From Sipunculus nudus (Eukaryota > Annelida > Sipuncula > Golfingiida > Sipunculidae): a DNA stretch of 64,000 nucleotides. Location: positions 49,729,429-49,793,428 of the forward strand of contig CM049312.1 of assembly GCA_026874595.1 (NCBI GenBank). Direction: 5' to 3'. How positions within the stretch are numbered: position 1 is the first letter of the stretch; each line of letters starts with the position of its first letter. The notes under the pieces were generated by a model, which was not told where the DNA came from, made no database searches, and saw only the letters and a list, made by a program, of their open reading frames with translations. Positions 45,771-58,350 of the stretch are shown one piece after another. The translations under genes were made by a program, and so were the position numbers.

Positions 45771-46136
45771 TAGGAGATAATAACACGCCTGGAATGCAAT
45801 AATAGATTGTCACTGTGTTTTTTTTACAGAGGGCTGCATGTTCTACGCTGTGACCAAAATATAACCATATGATTTTAATACATCTGTAACTGTACCTGAT
45901 TAAAGTTTACCTTTAGGGCCTACTAGATTTGACTGCTAAAACAGATAGTCCAGACGTGTTAACGACTTAACGATTCAAGGCTATCACGGCTGTATCACAA
46001 CCAACAAATTCACACTTGCGTTTCTTCTATGATGATCACTTGAAAACATGACATATACAAGAAAGACGTCTCAATTCCAGTCATCTTTCTTACGATCATT
46101 TAACATGACCTGTGATATATTTATGTTATTATTAAA
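45771..46136. other. Non-coding spacer
   Basis: No gene or repeat recognised in this stretch. Confidence 0.4.
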
Positions 46137-47880
46137 TTGTATTTTCTTGGTATAATCTTTCTAAAACTTATATACAAACACAACAAATGATGAGATTAAA
46201 ATCTTATGAGCATCAAAGAAAAGGCCTGAACGTGAACAGTGAGGCCACTCTGATACACCCTGAACACTGGTCATCGTTGGGCAAGAAATGAACGTGTATT
46301 TTCTTGGTATAATCTTTCTAAAATGTATATACAAACACAACAACTGATGAGATTAAAAATCTTATGAAAAATCAAAGGAAAGACCTGAACGTGAACAGTG
46401 AGGCCACCCTCATACAGGAATCAAATAAAAACCTCCTGAACGTGAAAAGTGAGGCAACACTCATACAGGAAACAAAAGAAAGACCTGAACATGAAAAGTG
46501 AGGCAACACTCATACAGGAAACAAAGGAAAGACCTGAACGTGAACAGTGAGGCCAACCTCATACAGGAATCAAAAGAAACCTCCTGAACGTGAAAAGTGA
46601 GGCAACACTCATACATGAATCAAAAGAAAGACCTGAACGTGAACTGTGAGACAACACTCATTGAGGAATCAAAAGAAACCTCCTGAACTTGAACAGTGAG
46701 GCAACCCTCATAAAGGAAACAAAGGAAAGACCTGAACGTGAAAAGTGACCCACCCTCATACAGGAATCAAAAGAAAGACCTGAACGTGAACAGTGAGGCA
46801 ACCCTCATATAGGAAACAAAGGATAGACCTGAACGTGAAAAGTGACCCACCCTCATACAGGAATCAAAAGAAAAACCTGAACTTGGACAGTGAGGCAACC
46901 CTCATATAGGAAACAAAGGAAAACCTGAACGTGTAAAATGACCCACCCTCATACAGGAATCAAAAGAAAGACCTTTAAGTGAACAGTGAGGCAACCCTCA
47001 TACAGGAAACAAAGGAAAGACCTGAACGTGAACAGTGAAGCCACCTTCATGCAGGAAACAAAGGAAAGACCTAAATAGAACAGTGAGGCCACCCTCATAC
47101 AGGAATCAAAAGAAAGACCTGAACGTGAACAGTGAGGTAACCTTCATGCAGGAAACAAAGGAAAGACCTGAACGTGAACAGTGAGGCCACCTTCACAGGA
47201 AACAAAGGAAAGACCTGAACGTGAACAGTGAGGCCACCTTTACAGGAAACAAAGGAAAGACCTGAACGTGAACAGTGAAGCCACCTTCATGCAGAAAACA
47301 AGGAAAAGATCTTAACGTGAACAGTGAGGCCACCTTCACAGGAAACAAAGGAAAGACCTGAACGTGAAAAGTGAAGCCACCTTCATGCAGGAAACAAAGA
47401 AAAGACCTGAACGTGAACAGTGAGGCTACCCTCATACAGGAAACAAAGGAAAGACCTGAACGTGAACAGTGAGGCCACCTTCATGCAGGAAACAAAGGAA
47501 AGACCTGAACGTGAACAGTGAGGCAAGCTTCACAGGAAACAAAGGAAAGACCTGAACGTGAACAGTGAGGCCACCTTCATGCAGGAAACAAAGGAAAGAC
47601 CTGAACGTGAACAGTGAGGCAAGCTTCACAGAAAACAAAGGAAAGACCTGAACGTGAACAGTGAGGCAAGCTTCACAGAAAACAAAGGAAAGACCTGAAC
47701 GTGAACAGTGAGGCAAGCTTCACAGAAAAACAAAGGAAAGACCTGAACGTGAACAGTGAGGCAAGCTTCACAGAAAAACAAAGGAAAGACCTGAACGTGA
47801 ACAGTGAGGCAAGCTTCACAGAAAAACAAAGGAAAGACCTGAACGTGAACAGTGAGGCCACCCTCATACAGGAAACTAAC
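46137..47880. repeat. 47-50 bp minisatellite, about 35 units, with duplicated left flank
   Basis: Units contain AAAGGAAAGACCTGAACGTG, AACAGTGAGGC, then either CACCCTCATACAGGAAAC or AAGCTTCACAGAAAAC. The last six units are nearly identical, while those at 46400-47000 are mixed, so growth seems most recent at the right end. The left flank, TATTTTCTTGGTATAATCTT and the following 60 bp, occurs twice (about 46140 and 46299), so the array start duplicated with flanking DNA. Open frames on both strands are a by-product of the repeat. Confidence 0.92.
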
Positions 47881-49439
47881 AAAGTTGATAGGTTTGGCGT
47901 AGGGGCCTTGATGTAGAGAACTCCTTCACAGGATTGCCAGGGGGTCGACCTCCTTGTACCTACAAGGGCTCTATGAGTATTGTGTGAAGTAACATAACCC
48001 ACCACTATGATTAATGTGCACCAAGGGATCCTCATTAAATTTAGGGATTTGAAAACACTTCGGTAATTAAATAAATAACATACTTTGTATTGAAACAAGG
48101 GACCCATGGGTCACGGCGCTCAGCTGATCATGATTTGACTATAAATGTATCACTATTGAGATAATATATTGAGTCGATAAAGCTTATGAATATCACGGAC
48201 ATGTTGGGCTATTATAAAGGAATATAATGTAATATGTGAGTAAATGATATATGAAATAACCTGACTGATGGATTAATATGGAGTAAAATATACTGAGCAA
48301 TGGTAGAATGGTGATAAGGCTATTTGTTGAAGGATCTATTGTGTATGGAAGTCTGCAAAATTTCAATTTGACAGATATAATGTTATTATTAACTATGCTG
48401 ATGAGGGGATTTATGAATTTATGACTGTATGGCATGATATCTCTCTGGTCGTGACAAGATACATTATTTTGATGTCCACTATGTCTACATATCACAAAAT
48501 ATTGACATAATTTCTGGCATGTACATAGCTACCTGTGGACAAATAGTTATATAAAATATAAAAATATGAATATATCTGATTCATTTTGTTCTTGTTTACT
48601 GAGGCTGACATTGTGATGGGGTTCGGAGAAGGGAATAGTGAGGGCAGCAAGGAGGACTGGAGAAAAGGAGAGAGGGGGGGGGGGGCAGAACATTCATCAG
48701 TACTTAAACACCTGGAAGGTTAAAATATAAAATATTATGAAATGTAGAACAAGTTTTAAAGAAAGAGGTAATCTAGGCCTTGATTGGTTGACATGATTGA
48801 AGAAATTGTTGCAAATAATATTTTGAGAAGCTGTTGACAGTTCAACAGTTTTCACATTTGTCCAATGAGATCCAATTTATTTAATGAACCTTTTTTTTCA
48901 ACTTTATGATATGTATATAGTTGCCATAACGTCGCCACTCCACTGGAATGACTTGATGGGGGGTGGGGGGTTGGGGAGGGGTTACAACGCCTCTGTCTCT
49001 CTGTAGACATTTTCTTTAATTATTAAATTTTATGCTTTAGCAATAGAACTGTTGTTCACAGTGCCAAGGAGCAAGGACACTGTGGGGTGAAGAAGGGGAT
49101 GCTGGGAGTTACAACAACCTGGCATATCCATACAGGTAATGAAATTTAATTCAACAGTGCTTATAAGAAAAAAAAGTTTATTCATAATCATTTAATATTT
49201 AAAACAGGCAGAGAGATGCAAATAATTTTTTCCCATTCTACTGAGCCAGGAAAATTTAACAATATTTGCATTAATTCCTTTTTTTTTCATTACATCATTT
49301 TTTATGGTTTAAAAATGTTACTATACATTTACAGTATAACATATATATGTGACTGTAAATATTTCAGTTGATTACATTTCTAAATTGCTTCAACATTTAT
49401 AGCTAATTAATCTGGTTTATAGTACCTGTCAACAGAATG

Positions 49440-49547
49440 GGATGGAGAGAGGAAGGGAGGCATTGGAGAGAGAGAGAGAGAGAGAGAGAAAGCGAAAAAG
49501 CAAGCAGGAGAGAGAGAGTTAGACTGTCATGGAGAGAGAGAAAGAGA

Positions 49548-49601
<54 letters not shown>

Positions 49602-49609
49602 AAGACTGC

Positions 49610-49663
<54 letters not shown>

Positions 49664-49672
49664 CAAGACTGC

Positions 49673-49735
<63 letters not shown>
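49440..49735. repeat. (GA)n microsatellite cluster
   Basis: Four GA tracts (about 49466-49490, 49564-49597, 49612-49657 and 49675-49734) plus a (GT)n stretch at 49547-49562. The spacer ACAAGACTGCCACAGAGAG occurs twice (about 49601 and 49662), so the cluster grew by local duplication. On the minus strand this makes long SL-rich open frames that are not genes. Confidence 0.95.
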
Positions 49736-49738
<3 letters not shown>

Positions 49739-49889
49739 GTAATTACTGCCTGACCTAGCCTGACCCAGACACTCATTGAGGCAGTAGGTCAGAAGTGAAG
49801 GTGTTAATTCACAGCCTATCACACAGCATTTATAATATAATATAAACCTATTTATTTTACATGGATTGTACAAATAGTTATTATAACGA

Positions 49890-50045
49890 ATCGAGGCACT
49901 CTCCATGGCTCGGTTGATGGCTTTCGGTAATCTGCTGGGGTGGAGGAAACCGGAGTACCCGGAGAAAACCACCGGCCTTGGACGGGCAACTACAACCAAC
50001 TCTCATAGCCACGCCGGGGATCGAACCACTCAGCTGTCCAGGCCC
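49890..50045 (-). mobile_element. Truncated SINE-like fragment
   Basis: On the minus strand GCTGAGTGGTTCGATCCCCG reads as an A-box-like end fused to a good B box (GGTTCGATCCC), as if the middle of the tRNA part was deleted. A body containing the inverse of CGGAGTACCCGGAGAAAACC and TGGGGTGGAGGAAACC follows; I believe this block recurs in invertebrate SINE-like repeats, but I cannot name it. It lies inside copy 2 of the duplicated block and has no match in copy 1. Confidence 0.45.
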
Positions 50046-50260
50046 CTATTGACTTGATATAAGACTATAAACAAGACATGGTGCTTGAAAACTTGAATGA
50101 AATCTACAGTTTTTTGATCAACTGGTTTCAAATTTCAGATTTTAACAGATGAAATGCTTATGTGTACATGCTGTGAAAACTAAATCCACAGAACCAACAG
50201 GAAAAATGTGTATATATATATATATTTTTTAATCGTATCAGAAAATAAAGAAAAGTATTC

Positions 50261-52690
50261 TCAGCTATGAAACTAATACATGTGTTAAAAATAATCCAAG
50301 GATCAAAACACCCAATATATTATACAAGGAGCAAACTAGAGTTGGGAATGTTTCATTTAATTAACTGAAATAAAGGAATCAGTAATATAAATTTTGATTA
50401 TTTAGCCAGTATCATGTAACAGCTGCTACAGCCATGATTCTTAATGTCATTAGACAAACATATTAACATCTTTAATGAGCACTTGTCTGAGTTATTCTTT
50501 AAATTTTTGACATATTTATTTTTTTTAATTTTGTAATAAATATAAACCAACAAATTAAAGACCTGGAAATTTAGATTAATTTGATATTATCAACTGCATC
50601 CTTGTTTATCATTAACTTGCTTCATATAATCTCAATAGTAAACAACAAATTTATTTAATTATTTATTTTTCATTTTTTTGATTGAAATGAAAAATACCCA
50701 ATGGTGACTGCATGGTGTTCATATGAAATACATTTTCGGCGATCCATTGAAGATCCATAAATAATCAGTAATTGCAAGGTTTATTTGATTTAATATTCCT
50801 AAACGTTGTAAAGCAACAGCTAGTTCAGTCACTCAAAATTCCTATTTTATTGTCAAGTATGTTTTTTGGCGCATGCCGTTACGTTTAGACCTATACGTTC
50901 CCTTTGAGCTCATTGCTTAAAACCCAGAATTATAAGGTCAAAGACATCTTCCATGAAATCTAAATCGAAACATCATATACGTTTATGTATTATAATGATT
51001 CTTTAATATAATATGGTTTATTCCAGTTAATGCAAGCGATTCACAACTACAGGAAAAGCACACAGCATTAGCTCGATGACAGGTACTAATCAAATTTGTA
51101 TTTACTCTGCTGCATAAATTATATTAGAAAGAGATTGATTCTCTGTTTACGACTTGGCCAATGATTTAACTTACGGCAGCGTGAACCGATCTCGCTCCAT
51201 GTCTGTGCTGATTCACTACACCATCTCTTTCAGATCATGGAAAATGGCGCCACATCGTCGCCGGAAGGCAGTGTCGTCTGCTGAGCGATATATGACTACA
51301 AAATGAAAATAAAAACTTTCTGATCTGATTGTCATGTATTTCAATGATTCAACCATTTGTGTTTCTCTATTTTGGTCAGACAGTCAGTACGCTGGTCTGT
51401 TAGAAATAGAAAGACATTTGTTATGATTTTCACCATATAAGTATATATAATATAAGCATTTATATTTATATGTATAGATATCATTTAATATAATTGTCTC
51501 TGCCAGGAGCGTAGCGTTCATTCGATCCGTTCGTGTGTGTTTGAGGTGTGTGTTTGTTCACAACATAACTGATGCAGTCATGAACGGAATCTCATGAAAT
51601 ATTCAGGCCATTTCGGGAATGGACCAAGGAAGAAACGACTAGATTTAGGTGTGGATCCCCCCATGATCCGAACACAGGAGGGACTTCCAGGAATATTCAC
51701 AAAAGTAAAGTCATTTATGCACGAATGAATCTGGGAATATGGGCAAATATGGTGTGCAAATATGGTGTGCATTCGACATAGCCTACATTGCTTAGAATGC
51801 ATATTTCTGGTTTGAAGGGTCTTTGTTTATTTTTTATGAATCTTTGTATAACCAATGAACACTGAAGATTTTGAAAGAGGCGTTTAAGTTTATCTAATTT
51901 CAGGACAGGCCTCTGCATGTATATACATTTAGAACACCTTTCCCCTGAGTACTTAAACATCATATTCTATTTTATTGTTACTATTATTATCATAATAAAA
52001 ATTAGTAATATTGTTAGTAGTAGTAGTAGTAGTATTAGTAGTAGAAGTAGTATTATTATTAGTATCTTTCATTTTAATATAATGATTTGTTCTTTCAAGG
52101 AAATTCTCCTTGTCTGTCTGTCTCTCCTGTGCTCTTGTTTTGCCTAGTAACAGTACTAGTGAATTGCATTCACTGACATCTGTTTTATTTTTCAAGTCTT
52201 ACATATATGTAACCTGTCCGTAAGGCTTGCTCTCTCGCAGAGTATCAGTGCTGAGGGACAGGCATTGCCACCGCACGGCAGGAGGGTATGTAGGTTGGAA
52301 GTCCAATAATCCTTATTGTAACTTATAAATATTATAGGCATGTCATTTGACATGATTAGGTATATTTTTTTTCACGTGTAATATTCTTAGTTATATAACA
52401 TTAATTAATATACTAGAAAAGGGAATACGAATAACACGACACTGTGATGCTTTAATTAAATTTACATTCAAAAGTAAAACCATTTTATTTGGAGTAATAT
52501 AAAGCGGGGCTGAGTCATCCTGCAATTATAAGTTTTTGGCTAATTCACCAAAGCACTAGTGAATATCTATTCTATTGAGCGCCAATATGTATACAGCAGC
52601 ACCCTTTCAAAACGTAAGATATCATTCGATATTTTTCAACGTACCGTTTCCGAAAGGACTAACAAAAAAATGCAAAGGAGCCTTTTGAAA
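50261..52690. other. Non-coding spacer with a (TAG)n run
   Basis: No gene seen. A (TAG)n run with imperfections lies at 52014-52065 and gives a Ser/Asn-rich open frame on each strand that is not a gene. AT-rich overall. Confidence 0.5.
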
Positions 52691-52699
52691 ACTAAGCTT

Positions 52700-55600
52700 G
52701 TTAATGACAGAGGTTGATTTTTTAGTTTTGACCCTGAATGTAAGAGGATTACGTGAGTACAAGAAAAGAATCAAAATATTTAAATGGCTACTTGATCATG
52801 GTGGAAGAAACAGTATAATATTTTTGCAAGAAGTTTACAGTTTAGAACAAGATGAGAGAATATGGTGTAAAGACTGGCAGGGTTTAAACTTTTTTTTTCT
52901 CACGGTACAAAACAGTCTAAAGGAGTATTAATATTAGTGGGCAATGATATAGCGATATCAGATATTAAAATTGAAACAGATAATGATGGTAGAACTATAT
53001 ATTCATGCATGCAAGCATTAGTTCAAGATAACCCCTTTGTATTTATTAACACATATTCTCCGAATACAGAAAAGGAACAAGTAAAATATTTTCAGAACTT
53101 AGCTTCTAAGATTCATGCTTTGTTTGTAGAATCAGGGAGTCGGATAATTTGGGGTGGTGATTTTAATTTCTGTTTTTCATATATTGATACAGATGGTGGT
53201 AACTATCGACCGAAATTCAAATCTATCGATGCAGTTTCAACTATTGTGGAAACACATAATCTAATGGATATATGGAGAAAAAGGAAACCCTTTACCCGAG
53301 ACTTTACCTGGCGGAGTATGAATCAATTCGTGCAGCGCAGATTAGATTTTATTTTAGTATCCAGTGAATTGAATAGCCAAATAAGCGAAGTTAATAATAT
53401 AAATGCTATTGCAACGGATCACGCAGCTGTGATATGCAACATTAAATCTGTTCATAATGCTAAACACGGTCCCTCACATTGGAAACTTAACATATCCCTT
53501 CTAGATAATGCAAATTATAAGTCAATAGTGAGAGAAAAATTAAAATCATGGAAAGAAGACTATAAAACAAAAAAGAAGAAAAACTGTGGTGGGAATAAAT
53601 GAAATATAAAAAATCAAAGAATTCTCAATTTATTTTTCTAAACATATAAGGAAAAAAGAGAGACAAAGGATGAAAAATCTAAAGAAAAAGGTCGAAAAGA
53701 CAAAAAAATAATATTCATAAATAAAGAAAGTAGAGAAGAATTTGATAAAGCTCGTGAGGAATTGGAAAAATATTATGAAAAAATTACAGAAGGTGCAATT
53801 ATTAGATCTAGAGTAATCTGGTATGAAGAAGGAGAACGCAACACAAAATACTTCTTAAATTTGGAAAAAAAAAGAATAAAAAGAAATCCACTATAATAAC
53901 ATTGTTGGTTAATCGACAAGAAATAACAGACTATAAGTCAATAATGAAAGAAATAAAGTTATTTTCGAAGGTAAATACAGAAGCGATAGTAATGCTACTA
54001 GCATAGCGTGTTTAGATGTTTTATCAAAATTGAACGCTCCTAACATGTCGGAAGATGAAGCTGCCATCTGTGAGAGAGAAATAACTAAGAGGAATAAGTA
54101 TTAGTGGAAAAGAAATAATAAAACAATGTATTTTTGCAGATGATACAAACTATATCCTTAAAGATATAGAGTCTATGGTTACGTTACGCTCAGTGCTCGA
54201 GACTTTTGTATATATTTAAGATATCAAATTAAATCACAATAAATGTGAGGCTGCATGGATAAGCAACAAGGGTAATAATAAAAATAAATTAAATGAATTT
54301 AAATGGATAGACCTGAATGACGACGCACTTAAAATTTTAGGGATCTATCATACTTTTGATAAGCTTCTGTCAAATGCACTGAATTTCTATAGAAACTTTC
54401 AGAAGATGCAAACAATATTTAATCTGTGGAAGCAAAGGTCAATGACTATATATGGACGGATGACAATAATAAAAGCATTGGGTGTTTCAAAAATTATATA
54501 CGTTACAAATGTGCTGGATCCAACAAAAGAATTGGTTTAAACAATATTTTTATTGCAAAACAAAGCAATGAGGATTGGAAAACAGGGCACAGCCCTATAT
54601 CAATTCCTCTCCTCAAAAGAATTCATAAAAATAGTAAAAGACTCTATGATGAATTTCATATGGAATGGGAGAAAACCAAAAATTAAGTATAGCATGTTGA
54701 TTAATTAATACTTTTCAAAATGGTGGTATAAAATTGCCAGATTTTGAAACGATAGATATATTACAGTGGGAGGTAAAACAATCTTTTATCGATTATTGAC
54801 CATTTAGGGATAAAATACTTTCATCATATGTAGTTACAGGAGAAAAAAAGGCATTTAAGAGAAATTATTTCTTTAAACACTTATGATTATAAAAAGTATT
54901 TTATGCATTGGGTAGCATTGCAAAATGCAATCCCCAAAAAGTGGACAATGCATATCAGTAAAACCAGAATCTCTACCTCTCTTTCACGAGTTTACTTAAT
55001 TTCCTTTAAGGAGAGTGTATGGGATTACAAAAAATAACTTTTAAGTATATTTATAATCAAATCGTTACGAATAAAACATCGGAACAAGTGGCAAAAAGAA
55101 AATAACTAGCAGATATGAACATTTTAATTGGAAACGAGCAACTCCCTTTGTTTATTCCACAACACATGATATGTATCTTATACAATTTAAATACAGGATT
55201 CTTAATAATATACTTGGTGTTAATGAAAAACTTTATGTCAGAAATATCTCATACACAGATGTTCGTACTGTTTTATTGAAAAAGATTCCGTCGTGCACTT
55301 ATTTTGCGAATGTCATACTTCCATAACGTTTTATATGCAGATCAAAACATGGGTCGGATACAGGAACATCACTATGCCATCTCTTAGTCCATTTGTAATT
55401 TATATGGGTGTTGAAAGTGACGAAAACGTTGATCTTATTAATACGCTGCTCATACTATATACGTGGTTAAAAAACCCGTGAGAGTCCAACTTCTCCGAGC
55501 ATTGAGAAGTACATTTTGCATGTTAAAAATACAGAACAAATGGAAAGCAAGGTAGCAGAAAATAGAAACAAAAATGTTATTCATAAGCAAATGTGGAAAC
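52700..55600 (+). mobile_element. L1/Tx1-like LINE pseudogene (copy 2), RT core deleted
   Basis: Same family style as 26110-29290. It opens with a well-preserved endonuclease (52704-53590). A Lys/Glu-rich linker follows (53590-54080). The sequence then jumps near 54080-54130 from the AICEREI segment to the IFADDTN catalytic box at 54133-54144, so most of the RT fingers and palm are missing. Thumb and C-terminal remnants continue to about 55560, including a VHLFCEC segment of the Cys/His end (about 55290). Several stops and shifts are present. Confidence 0.85.
52704..53602 (+). pseudogene. LINE copy 2: AP-like endonuclease, largely intact
   Basis: LTLNVRGLREYKKR and IIFLQEVYS (catalytic Glu) occur in the first 77 codons. 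One break near 52930 separates this from a 221-codon frame. That frame carries INTYSPN, GGDFN (near 53153-53167), the FTWRSMNQFVQRRLDFI block and TDHAAVICNI (catalytic His). Thus all main AP-endonuclease motifs are visible across one frame break. This domain makes the target nick in L1-type retrotransposition. It is the best-preserved coding stretch of the copy. Confidence 0.85.
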
Positions 55601-56654
55601 CACTTTTCGAGGTACTATGATATTTTTTACATGTACTCACATTACCATTGTCATTATAATTTTTTATAATATGTTATATTATAAGAAATCAGAACATAGA
55701 ACTGAACTTAATACTTCTGTTAATAATCAATACCTCTGTAATGTTAGTCCTTAAGTTTATTATTTGTAACTATCACATTTAAATTTGAACTTATTTGTCA
55801 TTAACGGAGTGCCAATGGAATTATTTATTCTGAATATCGCCTGTTTTGTATCTATATTAATTATTTTTTAAAAATAAAATTGGTGTCTGTGATGAAATTA
55901 AATATATTTGAAATGATGAAAACTGATTTCATAATCTGAGACAAAAGAGAATTGGAAAAAAGTCTTACATATAAATTGACTTTATATTACGTTAACAATT
56001 CAAAATTCTTTGCAGACACTTATCCGTTCTTACGTTAAATCAATACATAAAAAAATCAAGAGTTAGTTCTTGTGAAACATGTGGTTCGATTCACCAAGGA
56101 GTGTACTTAACTATTTACTGATGTTCCACCCACAACAAAAAGCGAATTTCCAGCTTCAGTTAGCTGTCTGATTAAAAGAAAATGTTTCTTATGTATATAT
56201 ACATTAAGAAACATGTAGTTTTAATCTCCTTTGATACAACTAGACATTGATTTACTGTAAGAGTAAACATGCGAAACAACCACATCGACCACGTATTTCC
56301 TGAATGTGGCCCCTGAGGGAGTACATAGTCCGTGCATTTTACTTGGTGTATCAGAAAAACAAATTCGTTAGCTGTTATCTGTCGTCACGGCCTCTGCCAA
56401 TGGACCTTTTTCAGCACACACAGGCCCACTGGTGGGCGCTGATGAAAAAAAACTGATCTTGGGTAACGACCAAAGCGACATATAGCTTACGCACAATAAC
56501 ATTTAATAGTTATACGGCAGTGGTTCACACCTGTAGATTTATACATACGTTTGGGTGGTCTGGCCTCAGCAACTCCAAATTCATATAACATGCAAATGAC
56601 AGGCATGCGCCAGCACAGAGCTCGCTGACCAGATTCTAGTTTTGCACGGGCACA
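55601..56654. other. LINE tail and spacer
   Basis: Probably LINE 3' sequence to about 55870 (AAAATAAAATTGG), then AT-rich spacer. No gene seen. Confidence 0.4.
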
Positions 56655-57517
56655 AAAATGTATATACACGGATAAGTAGGCCTACATGCATTTCATGTTT
56701 ATACAAGTATAAGTAGGCCTACATGCACTTCATGTATATACACGTGTAAGTAGGCTTGCATGCACTTCATGTATATACGCGTGTAGGTAGGCCTACATGC
56801 ACGTCATGTATATACACGTGTTAGTAGGCCTACATGCACTTCATGTATATACACGTATAAGTAGGCCTACATGCACTTCATGTATATACACGTGTAAGTA
56901 GGACTACATGCACTTCATGTATATACACGTGTAAGTAGGCCTACATGCACGTCATGTATATACACGTATAAGTAGGCCTACATGCACTTCATGTATATAC
57001 ATATATACACGTGTAAGTAGGCTTGCATGCACTTCATGTATATACGCGTGTAGGTAGGCCTACATGCACGTCATGTATATACACGTGTAAGTAGGCCTAC
57101 ATGCACTTCATGTATATACACGTATAAGTAGGCTTACATGCACTTCATGTATATACACGTGTTAGTAGGCCTACATGCACTTCATGTATATACACGTGTA
57201 AGTAGGACTACATGCACTTCATGTATATACACGTGTAAGTAGGCCTACATGCACTTCATGTATATACACGTGTAAGTAGGACTACATGCACTTCATGTAT
57301 ATACACGTGTAAGTAGGCCTACATGCACTTCATGTATATACACGTGTAGGTAGGACTACATGCACTTCATGTTTATACACGTGTAAGTAGGCCTACATGC
57401 ACGTCATGTATATACACGTATAAGTAGGCCTACATGCACGTCATGTATATACACGTATAAGTAGGCCTACATGCACGTCATGTATATACACGTATAAGTA
57501 GGCCTACATGCACTTCA
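56655..57517. repeat. 37-bp palindrome-rich satellite, about 23 units
   Basis: The unit is ATGTATATACACGTGTAAGT then AGGCCTACATGCACTTC. It is built largely from overlapping 10-bp palindromes: TGTATATACA, TACACGTGTA and GTAGGCCTAC. About 13 units keep CACGTG, the E-box of bHLH factors; others have ACGTAT. A common variant breaks the third palindrome (GTAGGACTAC). Units near 56730-57060 repeat in a shared order of variants, which suggests segmental duplication inside the array. No coding frame. Confidence 0.95.
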
Positions 57518-57885
57518 TTTCTCTCTGTGTATCACTTCTATAGTAGAGTATTCTGTCTGTCAGTTTGTCTTGACTGTGAACACATGTTGGCAGGGTCGTT
57601 ACAGATGTTATACATGAGCGTTTATTGGATATGATCTGGATATTTAGATTTAAGATGTGATGGCAGATAATTTTAGTTTTGTCTGTTTCACATATGAACT
57701 GGAATTACTTAAAATAAACAGCCTAACATCTGTTGGAGGGACTTCACCGTATTAATGGAGTAAAACGACAATTTCTTATAAGCCGCCTCTCTATTTTTTT
57801 CCAAAGAAAATGCCGCTCAGCAAAAGAAATGCATAAAATGATGAGCGTTAAAAATATTGCAATTTAAGCTAAATGCTGACGTAAC

Positions 57886-57956
<71 letters not shown>

Positions 57957-58206
57957 AATATATATATATATAAGCAAGAAGGAAGACTTTTTTACACCTT
58001 TGAATAATATCTCATTCAGAAATGAATTCGAAGTCTTTGGTGTTGGTGATTTCCGCTTGCTAGTTTCTTTTTTCCTATTCTTAAATGCCTTAAAGAACAT
58101 GACCAGCGAAATATACCCCCATGTGTGTAAAGTGCATCTGACCCCTATTAAAGTGACATACCGCTGGTGACCTGTGCTGACTGAGCTTGAATATTGAGCA
58201 ATTAGG
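57518..58206. other. Spacer with a (TA)n microsatellite
   Basis: No gene seen. A nearly pure TA tract runs 57888-57972 with small interruptions (TTTATA and AAATA). The stretch ends at the microsatellite tail of the minus-strand LINE. Confidence 0.6.
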
Positions 58207-58350
58207 CAAATAGTAGTAGTAGTAGTAGTATTCTTTATTAGAGTGACAAGTACATTCAGATACATATATAATTATACATATCAGTGCACCCGGCCCCATG
58301 GACCTATTAGTCACATCATAACTTGGAACAAAATAAGTGATTCGCATGCA

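Larger units (their letters stand above)
48090..50260. repeat. AT-rich non-coding block, copy 2 of a diverged duplication
   Basis: Counterpart of 6080-7880. It starts at about 48100 with GGGACCCATGGGTCAC, a 12-bp palindrome inside, and keeps the same order of landmarks (see copy 1). Copy 2 is larger because GA-rich repeats and a SINE-like fragment lie at 49440-50045. There is no coding sequence. A 100-codon open frame at 48193-48495 has no domain support. Confidence 0.6.

Noticed and set aside
47193-48107. Overlapping open frames of 67-144 codons on the minus strand
   Set aside because: They are translations of the 47-50 bp minisatellite in different phases.
49403-49999. 198-codon minus-strand frame rich in SL
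   Set aside because: Product of (GA)n tracts, crossing a SINE-like fragment; no domain.
51953-52195. Asn/Thr-rich minus-strand frame and Ser-rich plus-strand frame
   Set aside because: Both arise from the (TAG)n run at 52014-52065.
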